Below are positions 48,919-58,755 of a stretch of 64,000 nucleotides of DNA, one piece after another. Origin of the DNA: Nitrospirota bacterium (lineage in GTDB: Bacteria; Nitrospirota; Thermodesulfovibrionia; Thermodesulfovibrionales; Magnetobacteriaceae); NCBI GenBank assembly GCA_015233725.1, contig JADFXD010000005.1, positions 1 to 64,000 on the forward strand, in the 5' to 3' direction. Position 1 is the stretch's first letter; each line of letters opens with the position of its first letter. The notes under the pieces are model-generated. The model was not told the origin of the DNA, made no database searches, and saw nothing but the letters and a program-made list of their open reading frames with translations. The translations under genes and the position numbers were made by a program.

Positions 48919-49947
48919 ATGTCAGGATTGAAAATTATGGGGTCAAGGGGGCTGGCCCCCTTGCAGGGGGGGTCTGAGGGGGGGGCAGCGCCGCCCCCCT
49001 TCTTTGTGTTGGTGGCTGCCCTTGTGGCGTCGTATGTAGTTACCGAGTATGGGTTGCTTGATGGCTACGTCTTGCTGATCCTGATGTACGTGGGGATAAA
49101 CATCATACTGGCCGTGAGCCTCAACCTCATAAACGGCTACATGGGGGAGTTTTCGGTAGGACATGCCGGCTTTATGGCAATCGGGGCCTATGTATCGGCA
49201 ATCCTGACGGTCAGGGTCTTTCCTGATGAGCTTGCACCGTGGTTGTTTCCATTGGCCGTGATCGCAGCCGGTGTGGTATCTGCGCTGGTTGGCGGACTTC
49301 TGGCCATCCCGTCGTTTAAGACCAGGGGGGATTACCTGGCAATTGTGACACTGGCCTTTAATATGATCGTCAAGTCCGTCCTGGAAAATATGGACTCTCT
49401 TGGTGCAGCCAGGGGATTTTTGGGCATTGCCAGATACACCAATCTCACGTGGGTGGTGCTCTGGGGCGTGGTGACGGTGTGGGTGGTGCGCAACTTTGTC
49501 TACAGCAGCTTTGGAAGGGGTGTGTTAAGCGTCAGGGAGGATGAGATCGCAGCCAGCGTATCTGGGGTCAATACGAGGCAGATGAAGCTCTTTGCCTTTA
49601 TGCTTTCGTCGTTTTTTGCCGGTGTGGCCGGAGGACTGTACGCCCACCTGTTGTTGTTTATAAACCCGAAGATGTTTGACCTGATAAAGTCCACCGAGAT
49701 GCTGATAATGGTCTACCTTGGAGGCATTGGCTCTATTGGTGGCTCTATCGTGGGGGCGATTATCTATACCGTCCTTCTGGAGCTCTTACGTCCGCTGGGT
49801 ATATGGCGAATGGCGCTGATGCCGATCATGCTCGTGGTGATGATGATCCTGCGTCCACGCGGCATAATGGGATTGAGCGAATTCCAGTTCCTGATACCTG
49901 CTAACGCCGCAAAGCTCAGACAAGACGATGTCGCTGTTAGAGATTGA
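48919..49947 (+). CDS. livM: Branched-chain amino acid ABC transporter permease LivM, N-terminus partly encoded by repeat R21
   Basis: NLINGYMGEFSVGHAGFMAIGAYVSAIL; start MSGLKIMGSRGLAPLQGG at 48919. Confidence 0.92.
   Translation: MSGLKIMGSRGLAPLQGGSEGGAAPPPFFVLVAALVASYVVTEYGLLDGYVLLILMYVGINIILAVSLNLINGYMGEFSVGHAGFMAIGAYVSAILTVRVFPDELAPWLFPLAVIAAGVVSALVGGLLAIPSFKTRGDYLAIVTLAFNMIVKSVLENMDSLGAARGFLGIARYTNLTWVVLWGVVTVWVVRNFVYSSFGRGVLSVREDEIAASVSGVNTRQMKLFAFMLSSFFAGVAGGLYAHLLLFINPKMFDLIKSTEMLIMVYLGGIGSIGGSIVGAIIYTVLLELLRPLGIWRMALMPIMLVVMMILRPRGIMGLSEFQFLIPANAAKLRQDDVAVRD
48939..49006 (+). repeat. Modular palindromic repeat copy R21 inside livM
   Basis: GGGGTCAAGGGGGCTGGCCCCCTTGCAGGGGGGGTCTGAGGGGGGGGCAGCGCCGCCCCCCTTCTTTG. 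Confidence 0.93.
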
Positions 49948-50692
49948 AGGCCTCAGTCACTACTTTGGCGGCCTGTGTGCCATATCCGAGCTCGGTATCG
50001 CCCTGCCACGCAATCAACTGCTTGGCGTGATTGGCCCAAACGGCTCCGGCAAGACCACACTCTTTAACCTCATAACGGGCATCTACCGAGCCAGTGCCGG
50101 AAGCATAAGGCTCAATGGGCAAGAAATCGTCGGCAGACCGCCGGAGGCCATAAGCAGGATGGCCGTTGCAAGGACGTTTCAAAACATACGGTTGTTTAAG
50201 GCCCTCAGTGTCTTAGACAACGTGCGCATAGCCGCTTGCGGCAAGGTCACGAGCGGCCCCCTGCATGCGCTGCTACGAACCAGGCGATTCCTCAAGGAGG
50301 AGCAGCTCATCACCGATCAGGCAATGGGGCTGCTGACCCTGTTTGGACTGCAGAGACATGCCACAACGCCTGCTGGCAGCCTTCCCTATGGTCTGCAACG
50401 GCAGTTGGAGTTTGCCCGCGCCCTGGCCACAGACCCCGTCCTCTTGCTCCTGGATGAGCCTGGCGCGGGGATGAACTCATCCGAAATTGGCAGGCTCAGT
50501 GAGCAGATACAGTGGGTGGGGCAGAGGTTTGCCCTGACAATCATACTGATAGAACATCACATGGGACTGGTCATGGAGGTGTGTCAGCGGGTGGTTGTGT
50601 TGGACTTTGGCGCCGTTATCGCCCAGGGCACACCACAAGAGGTGAGAAACAACCCAGGCGTCATCGAGGTGTATCTGGGCAAAGGCAGTTGA
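49928..50692 (+). CDS. livG: Branched-chain amino acid ABC transporter ATP-binding protein LivG
   Basis: GVIGPNGSGKTTLFNLITGIY, RTFQNIRLFKALSVLDNV, LLLDEPGAGMN. Confidence 0.94.
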   Translation: MSLLEIEGLSHYFGGLCAISELGIALPRNQLLGVIGPNGSGKTTLFNLITGIYRASAGSIRLNGQEIVGRPPEAISRMAVARTFQNIRLFKALSVLDNVRIAACGKVTSGPLHALLRTRRFLKEEQLITDQAMGLLTLFGLQRHATTPAGSLPYGLQRQLEFARALATDPVLLLLDEPGAGMNSSEIGRLSEQIQWVGQRFALTIILIEHHMGLVMEVCQRVVVLDFGAVIAQGTPQEVRNNPGVIEVYLGKGS

Positions 50693-50781
50693 CATGGAGG
50701 CTGCCTTGACGTCCTCTTTCCTGAGAAACCGCAATCGATGTACAACCCACCCCCCAACTCAACGACCAGCCCTCGCAAGAT

Positions 50782-50856
50782 GGGGTCAAGGGGGCCGTGC
50801 CCCCTTGCAGAGGGTTCTAAAGGGGGGCGGAGCCGCCCCTTTCTTTCTTCTCTTCC
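50782..50856 (+). repeat. Modular palindromic repeat copy R22
   Basis: GGGGTCAAGGGGGCCGTGCCCCCTTGCAGAGGGTTCTAAAGGGGGGCGGAGCCGCCCCTTTCTTTC. Confidence 0.92.
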
Positions 50857-51941
50857 AGCGTGATGACAGTTACCTCTGGGGGGGAGAGCAGCCGCATGGG
50901 TGGGCCCCAGGTGCCGGAGCCTCTTGACACGTAGAGGTATGCGTCGTCCCTGAGCTTTAGCAGTCCCGCGTGGATTGGATAGTAGAGCCACGTCAATATG
51001 CTGAAGGGAAATATCTGCCCCTTGTGGGTATGACCGGAGAGCTGAAGGTCAAAGCCTCCGACGCTACCTCTGTCTATGATCGGACGATGCTTGAGCAGGA
51101 TCGTAAAATTCTGCCTCGGTAGCCTGGATAAGACCTCCCTCTCTGAGGCCTCATCAACTGCGGTGTAGTCACTGACTCCCGCTATGTTCAGAACACCTCC
51201 AACGGTTACGCCCTGCCCCATCAGGACAGTGAAACCAGCCTCATGCGTAATCCTCAGAGACTGGGTCGTGCCCGCGTAAAACTCATGATTACCCAGGCAG
51301 GCAAATTTTCCATATCTGGTGGGGATTGAGCTTATATCGGTGGCAAACACATCGAGGTTGTCCAGCTGACTGTCAACCAAGTCCCCCGTGGAGATAAGCA
51401 CGTCGGGTCTCTCTCTGTTGACGACGTCAAGTATCCTCTTCAACCTGTCATGCCTCACAATAAGCCCAAGGTGGACGTCTGAAATCTGCACGACCTTGAT
51501 GCTGCCCACACCCCTTGGTAGCTTTGGATGGCTTATAACCAGGTGCGTCGTGGTGATGTTAAGGGCCTCGAAATACGCATACACCGATAGTATCAACGAT
51601 ACCAACAGTGGCAGTAACACCTTCTTGCCAAGTTTAGACCCCGCAGGCATAAAAAGGTTTATACCGAACCGGCACATATCGGTAAATATCAACACGGAGA
51701 CAGATATAAGCAAAAACCCCATCCACACATACCCCACATAAGCAATGACAATAGCGGTCTGCTCGTATCCGTGCCGCTCGGCGTAGCGCGCAAGCAGTGG
51801 GACATTCATCATAAGCAACGCCAGCAGAGCAATGGCAATCCGCTCCACGAGGCCCAGGTGAACGCTCAGACCAATGCACCTCAGCAGGTAATAGTGCATC
51901 AGCCCATAGATGAGGAAATATACGGCCAGGAATAATTTCAT
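50817..51941 (-). CDS. Membrane-anchored metallophosphoesterase; stop codon lies in repeat R22
   Basis: VQISDVHLGLIVR, ISTGDLVD, CLGNHEFYAG, LQLSGHTHKGQIFP; C-terminus EEKKERGGSAPL. Confidence 0.92.
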   Translation of the reverse strand: MKLFLAVYFLIYGLMHYYLLRCIGLSVHLGLVERIAIALLALLMMNVPLLARYAERHGYEQTAIVIAYVGYVWMGFLLISVSVLIFTDMCRFGINLFMPAGSKLGKKVLLPLLVSLILSVYAYFEALNITTTHLVISHPKLPRGVGSIKVVQISDVHLGLIVRHDRLKRILDVVNRERPDVLISTGDLVDSQLDNLDVFATDISSIPTRYGKFACLGNHEFYAGTTQSLRITHEAGFTVLMGQGVTVGGVLNIAGVSDYTAVDEASEREVLSRLPRQNFTILLKHRPIIDRGSVGGFDLQLSGHTHKGQIFPFSILTWLYYPIHAGLLKLRDDAYLYVSRGSGTWGPPMRLLSPPEVTVITLEEKKERGGSAPL

Positions 51942-51947
51942 GCTATA

Positions 51948-52048
51948 AGAAAGAGAAAGAAGGGAGGCGGCGCTGCTTCTTTACCGCTCCAGGACGCTCC
52001 TGGCCCCCCTCAGACCCCACCTGCAAGGGCACCAGTGCCCTTGACCCC
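51948..52048 (-). repeat. Modular palindromic repeat copy R23, contains CCAGGACGCTCCTGG module
   Basis: AAGAAAGAGAAAGAAGGGAGGCGGCGC…CCAGGACGCTCCTGG…CTGCAAGGGCACCAGTGCCCTTGACCCC. Confidence 0.9.
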
Positions 52049-52213
52049 ATTATTCTTAGTCTGCATGTTATAAGTTTTATGTCCAAGTACACAAAGAAAA
52101 TCCACATAAATAAATAATTTTCAAGAGTATGATATATTTCATACTATGATACAATAGTTTTAGTGGATAATAGAAGTAGTAGTTTAGTGAAAATAAAATA
52201 TCAGGAGGTTTTA

Positions 52214-52678
52214 ATGTTAACGTCTCTGTTGATGGCAGTACATGTTATTGGTGTTGTTATGTGGATAGGGGGAGTGGTGTTTGTTACATTGATTATCTTT
52301 CCAATGATAATGAGGATGGAGCAATCGTTTGAGAAGGTGATGTTTTTTCAGGGTACGGAGCACAGGTTTGCCAAGATAGCAAAGGTCTGTGTCTTTTTGG
52401 TTGGTCTGACGGGGGGGTTGCTTCTGTGGAGGACAGGGGAACACAGGATACTCTTTACTTTGCAGGGGATAGGCCCTACAATAATGTTGTTGGTGTGGAC
52501 GTTTTACGTCCTTGTCCTTCTGTTTGAGGCGAAGGTATTTAAGGCGGTCTTTAGCGGTAAGGCACAGCAAGACACCGAGCTGATATTTAGGCGTCTTACG
52601 CAGTTTCACTACGTGGTTATGGGATTAAGCCTGTTGGCTATAGCCGTAGGTGTTGGAGCGGCTCATTATAGCCCTTAG
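52214..52678 (+). CDS. CopD-like/DUF4149-like four-TM membrane protein
   Basis: LLMAVHVIGVVMWIGGVVFVTLIIFPMIMRM; SD AGGAGG. Confidence 0.7.
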   Translation: MLTSLLMAVHVIGVVMWIGGVVFVTLIIFPMIMRMEQSFEKVMFFQGTEHRFAKIAKVCVFLVGLTGGLLLWRTGEHRILFTLQGIGPTIMLLVWTFYVLVLLFEAKVFKAVFSGKAQQDTELIFRRLTQFHYVVMGLSLLAIAVGVGAAHYSP

Positions 52679-52701
52679 GCGTCAGCAGCTTTGAGACAAG
52701 A

Positions 52702-52746
52702 AAACTGGTCTTCCGGCTTTAACAGGGGCCAGAAGACCAGCTTTTT
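52702..52746. terminator. Bidirectional Rho-independent terminator
   Basis: AAAACTGGTCTTCCGGC…GCCAGAAGACCAGCTTTTT stem-loop between convergent genes. Confidence 0.88.
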
Positions 52747-52785
52747 ACCAATTGCTTATTCGCTGTCTGATATATTAACTAAATA

Positions 52786-53529
52786 CTATATCCTCATACC
52801 GCCGTCGACTTCAAATATCCTACCGGTAACGAAGTCGTTTTCGGCAATGAACCTGGCCGTCTTGGATATCTCCTCCATCTCTCCCAGTCTTCCCATGGGG
52901 ATTTGGGCGATGATCTTGTCAAGCATGTCCTGCCTGATCTTGGCCACCATCTCCGTGTTAATGTATCCAGGAGCTATTGCCGCTACCCGTATACCGTATT
53001 TGGAAAGCTCCTTGGCCCACGTCACTGTCATGCCGTCCACGCCGGACTTGGTGGCCGTGTAGTTGGTCTGTCCGAGGTTGCCCGAACGACTGATCGAGGA
53101 GATGTTGATAATCACACCCTTTACGCCATTTTTTACCATGTGAAAGGCGGCCTCTCTCGCGCACAAAAACACGCCCGTGAGGTTAACCGCTATGACCTTT
53201 TCCCAGTTTGACATCGGGAACTTGATTATCTCATCGCCCTTTTTCTTTATAAACAGGGAATCCGACGTTATACCGGCGTTGTTGATCAGGATATCAGGCG
53301 CACCGTGAGCCTCGACGTAGCCATTGAAAAACGCCTCTACCTCACTCTCCTTCGATACGTCCAGAATCTTGCCCTCTATGCCAGTCTCTGCCTTAAGCGC
53401 ATCAAGATTCTCCTGGATCACATCAACAACGTAAGGCTTTGCGCCCGCGCTCTTCATGTCAACGGCAAACTTCTTGCCCATGCCCCTGCCACCACCAGTT
53501 ATTATCACATTCTTACCCGTTAAATCCAT
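52786..53529 (-). CDS. SDR family oxidoreductase (3-oxoacyl-ACP/acetoacetyl-CoA reductase type)
   Basis: NVIITGGGRGMGKKFAVD, ILINNAGIT, YTATKSGVDGMTVTWAKEL. Confidence 0.92.
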   Translation of the reverse strand: MDLTGKNVIITGGGRGMGKKFAVDMKSAGAKPYVVDVIQENLDALKAETGIEGKILDVSKESEVEAFFNGYVEAHGAPDILINNAGITSDSLFIKKKGDEIIKFPMSNWEKVIAVNLTGVFLCAREAAFHMVKNGVKGVIINISSISRSGNLGQTNYTATKSGVDGMTVTWAKELSKYGIRVAAIAPGYINTEMVAKIRQDMLDKIIAQIPMGRLGEMEEISKTARFIAENDFVTGRIFEVDGGMRI

Positions 53530-53683
53530 ATCCCTAATACCTCCAAATATATTAATATGTACTACTCTTATAAAATAGCAGTATGTTTGTGTCAAGGTAA
53601 TATTATACTGCATTTAAAAATAATAATCAAACCGTTCAATAAATAATTGGACACGAATGTTGAGTATAGGCATTCACTATAAT

Positions 53684-53750
53684 GGGGTCAAGGGGTCAGT
53701 GACCCCTTGCAGGGGGTTCTAAAGGGGGGCGGAGCCGCCCCTTTCTATCC
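53684..53750 (+). repeat. Modular palindromic repeat copy R24, abutting a stop codon
   Basis: GGGGTCAAGGGGTCAGTGACCCCTTGCAGGGGGTTCTAAAGGGGGGCGGAGCCGCCCCTTTCTATCC. Confidence 0.92.
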
Positions 53751-54065
53751 CTTGGTGAGGTGGTTTATTTTGTATTGCCTCTTTATGTCTTTCAGGGCGT
53801 TTTCGATCGAGTGTGTTGGGGGTGGTATCTTAAAGTCAAAGAGATCGGGGTCGATTGAGGCATCATCTATCTCATCGGAGAGGAGTCTTTCGATCATGAC
53901 CGACAAGGAGGTCAAAAAGCGATATGCCTCGTCTATTTCCCTGAACTTATCCGGTTGAAACTCGGGTGGGTAGCGCCTGACCAGTTTGTTGTAGGTGGCA
54001 TCTATCTCCTGTCTGCTGGCCGATGGCGGGAGCATCAACGTCTTAAAGGCATTGTCCTTGGTCAA
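53745..54065 (-). CDS. J-domain-like protein with altered HPD motif
   Basis: AFKTLMLPPSASRQEIDATYNKLVRRYPPEFQPDKFREIDEAYRFLTS. Confidence 0.75.
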   Translation of the reverse strand: MTKDNAFKTLMLPPSASRQEIDATYNKLVRRYPPEFQPDKFREIDEAYRFLTSLSVMIERLLSDEIDDASIDPDLFDFKIPPPTHSIENALKDIKRQYKINHLTKG

Positions 54066-56053
54066 CGCTTCCTCCTTTGCCTTGTCTTAGGTGCCTTAGC
54101 AGGGACAGCTTTTCTTATTTTTGATGATATCTTTGCCAGCAAGTCTTCTAAGGCTGTTTCACCGGCCTGATGACGCTCCTCCAGGAGATTGTAAAACCTT
54201 ATAAGTATGTTGTGGGAAGGAAATCTATCAAGGATTATCGTTGACAGCCGTTGAAGACTATCAACCTCAATGGTTCTTAGATCGTCCCAGTGCTCTTGAA
54301 TAAACTTCAGGAATGCACCTTTATGGATTTTTAAGAGATACGGTTTGAGGTCGGTATCGAAAAGAGTACGCTGGTTAGCAGTGGCGTTTTGCCTTGAGAC
54401 AAGGTCTTCAAACTCAATAAGTAGCTTCCTGATGCCATCACGATTGTACATCTTGTCAAACAGACAGTAAACACCTTTCTCAGAGTAGTAATTGTCAGAA
54501 AAACAATCGAGGTAGTCCCATATTCTAAGAAAAGGCTTATAGTTTTTCATGTTGGCAATTTCCGATTTAAGTGTCTTGATATCCTCCAGGATATCTTCAA
54601 ACGGCAGCATACGATCAAAAAATGAATCGCCAGGCATAAACTCGTGTGATATTGTGTTTATAAACAATGGCTTCCTTATTATGTTCATGACAATTTCATG
54701 CAATTTATTATTGAAGCCTTCTTGTTCGCCAAACAGATTAACAAGAGGCCTTAAATTACTGACATGGGGAAACACCATGTCCTCAAAGTTATCAAACAAC
54801 CAAACAAGCTCATCTTCCACAGAGGTATGGTGTCCTTTCAGGACGCCCTCAGAGAGCTCCATCAACCGTCGATTTTTTAAGTGTTCCGACAGCGCCATGC
54901 CCAAAACGGAGAGCTTGGCGTTAAGATACCCACTCTGGCCTAACAAGAGCAAGAACTCTGATAGCTCACGATGCGTATCCCACAGAAAGGGGAGGTCATT
55001 GACTATCTCTCTGCCCAGTAAATTAGACACCGCCCTCTTTTCCCTGTCCGAGACGGTTTGCTGCAGGTGTGATACCTCTGCAAGGATGTTGCGGTAGAGG
55101 GTCCTTAGATATCCTGCATAGCGCTTCACGCTATAGGGGTGGGCATCCATTATTAGTTGTCTGAGCTTACGTATAAGGGCTACCTTGCCCTGGAGGTCTG
55201 CCCCCGATATCTTTTTCTCGATATGTTTGTCATCCAATACATCGGCAGTAACATTAGAAATGCTGTCTCGTATCTGTTCACCCTTCTGACCAACCGACAG
55301 GGCAAAGAGAAAGGGCATCTTAGACACACAATTGGCAACAGTCTCTGTATTCCCCCCCCTGGCAAGTCTGTTGAGATACATCATCAGATTAACAACAAAC
55401 GGATAAAAGAGTATCTGGGCCAGGTCAGGGGGGAGCTCCTCGTGTATATCGCTTAGATATTCGTCTATCTCTGACAACTTATCATTTTTGACCTTGGTAG
55501 TTGTATTAGTGCCTAGCCGGTTGATATATGCGATATGTTCGGCAAGGTTTTCGGCCTCTTTGGCCAAATTAGTCCCCTCAAGCAACTGAGCGAGGCTTAC
55601 GAAGTGCCTCTTTAGTATTTTATCTGGAGCGCTGCAAAAGGACTTTAGAAGCCTTGTCAGCTTCTTTTGGGGAAAGGTGTCATCCTTCCAGGTCATTACG
55701 CGTTTACGAAGCTCATCTGCAGGCATACTAAGCCCTTTAATGTTCATTAATGCCAGTATTAGTCCTTCAGGGGGGGCGTCGTCATAGATAAACCCTCTGA
55801 GGCCAAAGAGCAGCTTGATATCCGCAATCTCAGGGTGCGACTTTATGGCCGCGCAGTTGCTCCAGAACTCCTGAAGCCTCTCAGGGTGTCTCAGGGCCTG
55901 CTTTGCCAGGAGCTGCCAGACATCGTCCCACTCCTTCCTGTAGTGGTCTTTAAGGTCTGACTCCTGTACTTTCTCAAGCCACTCCCAGTATCGGCCACCA
56001 GAGAGCAGTTTGTCGATATCCTTTCGTATCCTTTTTTCCTTGGACTTATTCAA
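54062..56053 (-). CDS. Large uncharacterised helical protein in Hsp70 gene cluster
   Basis: 663 aa ORF overlapping both neighbours by a few nt, no recognised domain. Confidence 0.75.
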   Translation of the reverse strand: MNKSKEKRIRKDIDKLLSGGRYWEWLEKVQESDLKDHYRKEWDDVWQLLAKQALRHPERLQEFWSNCAAIKSHPEIADIKLLFGLRGFIYDDAPPEGLILALMNIKGLSMPADELRKRVMTWKDDTFPQKKLTRLLKSFCSAPDKILKRHFVSLAQLLEGTNLAKEAENLAEHIAYINRLGTNTTTKVKNDKLSEIDEYLSDIHEELPPDLAQILFYPFVVNLMMYLNRLARGGNTETVANCVSKMPFLFALSVGQKGEQIRDSISNVTADVLDDKHIEKKISGADLQGKVALIRKLRQLIMDAHPYSVKRYAGYLRTLYRNILAEVSHLQQTVSDREKRAVSNLLGREIVNDLPFLWDTHRELSEFLLLLGQSGYLNAKLSVLGMALSEHLKNRRLMELSEGVLKGHHTSVEDELVWLFDNFEDMVFPHVSNLRPLVNLFGEQEGFNNKLHEIVMNIIRKPLFINTISHEFMPGDSFFDRMLPFEDILEDIKTLKSEIANMKNYKPFLRIWDYLDCFSDNYYSEKGVYCLFDKMYNRDGIRKLLIEFEDLVSRQNATANQRTLFDTDLKPYLLKIHKGAFLKFIQEHWDDLRTIEVDSLQRLSTIILDRFPSHNILIRFYNLLEERHQAGETALEDLLAKISSKIRKAVPAKAPKTRQRRKR

Positions 56054-57833
56054 TATCCTCCAGGGTCTCCTCTATCTCCTCTATCTTGTCAATAAGGCTT
56101 GCCTCAAGGTCATCTATGGTATCATCATCCTCTTTATCTATTAAGGCGCGTTGATATCTCTCACCGATCTCTATCAACTCGTTTCTTGATTTGTCATCGA
56201 TCCCCTGTTTGTTACACAGGGCCTTATACTTTGAGATTATGTAATTTAGGACCGCCTGGTCATTTCCCGTTCCAGGACGCTCCTGGTCGTCGTTGCCCGT
56301 GACAGTGTCCTTTTCTTTGACCTGCCTGGTGCGTACATCCAGGGTGACCTCCTTGCGATTGTCATAGCCCTTCTGGTCTACGGTGATGTGAACGATGCCC
56401 TCCTTGTCGTAGGCAAACTCCGTTGTAACGGTTGAGTTTACAGAAGCCGGCCTTAGTCCAAAGTAGAATGCCCCTATCAGGGTATTGTCCTTACAGCGAG
56501 GACTCTCCCCCTGATATATCTCTACGTCAACGCCCTCCTGGTTTTCGTACATCGTATAGTAGCTCTCTGCCCTGCGCACGGGTATCTTTGTGTTTCTCCT
56601 GATGATTACGGAGAAGTGATCGGCCCTGCCGGTGTCCATACTAAACTCGTCCGCTGTCTTTACCCCCAGTGAGTGAGAGGTGACGTCAAGCAGGATGTGA
56701 CCTAATGGTTCGCCGGTGATAAGACCGCCCTGAACCGCGGCGCCAAGGGCTACACACAGGTCGGGGTCAACGCTGTGCTGGATCGGGATGTCAAATATAC
56801 CATCGATAGAGTGTTGTACGAGGGGAGTCCTCGTGGCCCCTCCAACCAGCAAGACCTCGCTTATATCCGAGCTTGCGAGGCTGGCCTCTCTTAAGGCCTC
56901 GTGTACCTTGTCAATGGTCTTATCCACGAGGTCCCTTATCATATCTTCATACTCGTCCCTGGAGACCTCGAGGTTGAGGTTTACAGGCTCGCCATTGACG
57001 CTGGTGACGGAGGCCTCCTTTACAGCTACAAAGGGGGTGTCAGAGAGGGATATCTTTGTCCGCTCGGCTATATCCTTGAGCCTTACCTGTAGCGCGATGT
57101 CATCGGTGGATATCTTAGTTGCGGTTTTATCTTCTATGTGACGTATAAACATATCGACCAGGCGTTGGTCAAAGTCGTCTCCACCGAGGGCGGTATCCCC
57201 GCATGAGGCCAGGACTTCCTTTATTTCGCCCCTGATCTCCAGTATAGAGACATCAAAGGTTCCCCCGCCAAGGTCATAGACGAGTATATATGGGGTATCC
57301 AGCTTGTCGGTCATTGCCACATAGTCATAGACGAGGGATGCCGCCGTGGGTTCGTTGACGATCCGCAGCACCTCAAGGCCTGCCAGCTCACCGGCTGTGA
57401 TCGTTGCCCTGCGCTGGGCGTCGTTGAAGTAGGCTGGAACCGTTATAACCGCCTGCTTTATCGCAAGGCCGGTTGACTGTTGAGCCTTTTCAATCAGCCG
57501 CTTCAGGATGATGGCTGAGACCTCCGGGGGCGACAACTCCCTGGAGCCCAGATGCACCGTTGTCTCCTTGCCCATAAGGCGCTTTATCGACCTCACCGTG
57601 TGCCTGGGATAGACCGACAGACGATTAATGGCCTCCCTGCCAACCAACATATGCCCCTTTTGCTCATCGAAACTCACGACGGAGGGCAAGATCGGACTAT
57701 TACCCTCTACGGGGATGATCACAGGCTTACCGTCTTTGAGGTATGCTATGCACGAATTGGTAGTCCCCAGATCAATGCCACATATGATCGATCTCTCCCC
57801 CTCCCCTGGCGATTGCTCTTTGGCCTCTTTCAT
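56046..57833 (-). CDS. Hsp70 family (DnaK-like) chaperone
   Basis: [47 protein letters not shown]. Confidence 0.93.
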   Translation of the reverse strand: MKEAKEQSPGEGERSIICGIDLGTTNSCIAYLKDGKPVIIPVEGNSPILPSVVSFDEQKGHMLVGREAINRLSVYPRHTVRSIKRLMGKETTVHLGSRELSPPEVSAIILKRLIEKAQQSTGLAIKQAVITVPAYFNDAQRRATITAGELAGLEVLRIVNEPTAASLVYDYVAMTDKLDTPYILVYDLGGGTFDVSILEIRGEIKEVLASCGDTALGGDDFDQRLVDMFIRHIEDKTATKISTDDIALQVRLKDIAERTKISLSDTPFVAVKEASVTSVNGEPVNLNLEVSRDEYEDMIRDLVDKTIDKVHEALREASLASSDISEVLLVGGATRTPLVQHSIDGIFDIPIQHSVDPDLCVALGAAVQGGLITGEPLGHILLDVTSHSLGVKTADEFSMDTGRADHFSVIIRRNTKIPVRRAESYYTMYENQEGVDVEIYQGESPRCKDNTLIGAFYFGLRPASVNSTVTTEFAYDKEGIVHITVDQKGYDNRKEVTLDVRTRQVKEKDTVTGNDDQERPGTGNDQAVLNYIISKYKALCNKQGIDDKSRNELIEIGERYQRALIDKEDDDTIDDLEASLIDKIEEIEETLEDIE

Positions 57834-57878
57834 ACCTTATTCTCCACTAAAAGTCTTCGTGATAGTTCAACCCTAAGA

Positions 57879-57946
57879 TAAAGAAAGGGGGACGCCTGCC
57901 GCCCCCCTTCAGAACCCCCTGCAAGGGGGCCAACCCCCTTGACCCC
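57879..57946 (-). repeat. Modular palindromic repeat copy R25
   Basis: AAAGAAAGGGGGACGCCTGCCGCCCCCCTTCAGAACCCCCTGCAAGGGGGCCAACCCCCTTGACCCC. Confidence 0.9.
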
Positions 57947-57992
57947 ATAATTTTCAATCCTACTCTTATAAATATATTTTTGTCCAATTCCA

Positions 57993-58616
57993 CTAAAAAT
58001 CTCCTATAATAACCCTTGCCGGTTTTATTACGTTTCCCATATAGCGATATCCTGGTTGGAGGAGTCTTTCAACCGTTGGGTCGTCTGTCCATTGGCAGGT
58101 GCTCTCTATTGCCTCGTGGATTGTTGGGTCAAAGGGCACTTCAATATCCCGTATGACCTCAAGGTTGAACATAGAAAGGACGTCCTCTAGCTTTTGCCAT
58201 ACGATCTCGATGGCCTCCTCTTGCCCAACGGATATATCCTGATTCTCCATAAGAGACTCAATCAGAAAGAAGAAGTTATCTGTCAGCTCTATCAAGGGCT
58301 GCACGTCTTTAATGTTTTTTTGATCAATCCTGTCGATGATGTCATTTCTTATGACCTCCAATGAGATACCTTGTCGTCTTATGGCCTTTTTTATATCCTT
58401 TATTTCATCGACCAGCGACTGTAAGGCAGCGTCCGAGCTTAATCCATCAGCTTGCTCTTTCGGCTGTTCTGGTGGTGTATAATCAATCAACGGAATGGCC
58501 TTTTTCTGGCGCTTTTCTTGTGCCTTGTTGATTATGTCCCCTACTCTTCTTATATAGCGTTCAAATCTCTTAAGACGCTCTTTAGCCTTTTCAAACATAA
58601 TTGCTATTGTATACAA
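57993..58616 (-). CDS. GrpE family nucleotide exchange factor
   Basis: Coiled N-terminus; C-terminal VPFDPTIHEAIESTCQWTDDPTVERLLQPGYRYMGNVIKPARVIIG. Confidence 0.85.
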   Translation of the reverse strand: MYTIAIMFEKAKERLKRFERYIRRVGDIINKAQEKRQKKAIPLIDYTPPEQPKEQADGLSSDAALQSLVDEIKDIKKAIRRQGISLEVIRNDIIDRIDQKNIKDVQPLIELTDNFFFLIESLMENQDISVGQEEAIEIVWQKLEDVLSMFNLEVIRDIEVPFDPTIHEAIESTCQWTDDPTVERLLQPGYRYMGNVIKPARVIIGDF

Positions 58617-58675
58617 AAATAATATGGTGTGTCAATTGGGAAATTGTGTGTTTTAAAAATCATACACACCAAGAA

Positions 58676-58755
58676 GGGGTCAAGGGGTCCGTGACCCCTT
58701 GCAGGAGGGGTTTGAGGGGAGGGCAGCGTCGCTCCCCTTCTTTTTTTTTTCTTTA
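58676..58755 (+). repeat. Modular palindromic repeat copy R26
   Basis: GGGGTCAAGGGGTCCGTGACCCCTTGCAGGAGGGGTTTGAGGGGAGGGCAGCGTCGCTCCCCTTCTTTTTTTTTTC. Confidence 0.9.

Noticed and set aside
57844-57998. Direct repeat TCCACTAAAA around R25 as a target-site duplication
   Set aside because: No terminal inverted repeats adjoin the copies, and one lies in the grpE coding end; could be chance.
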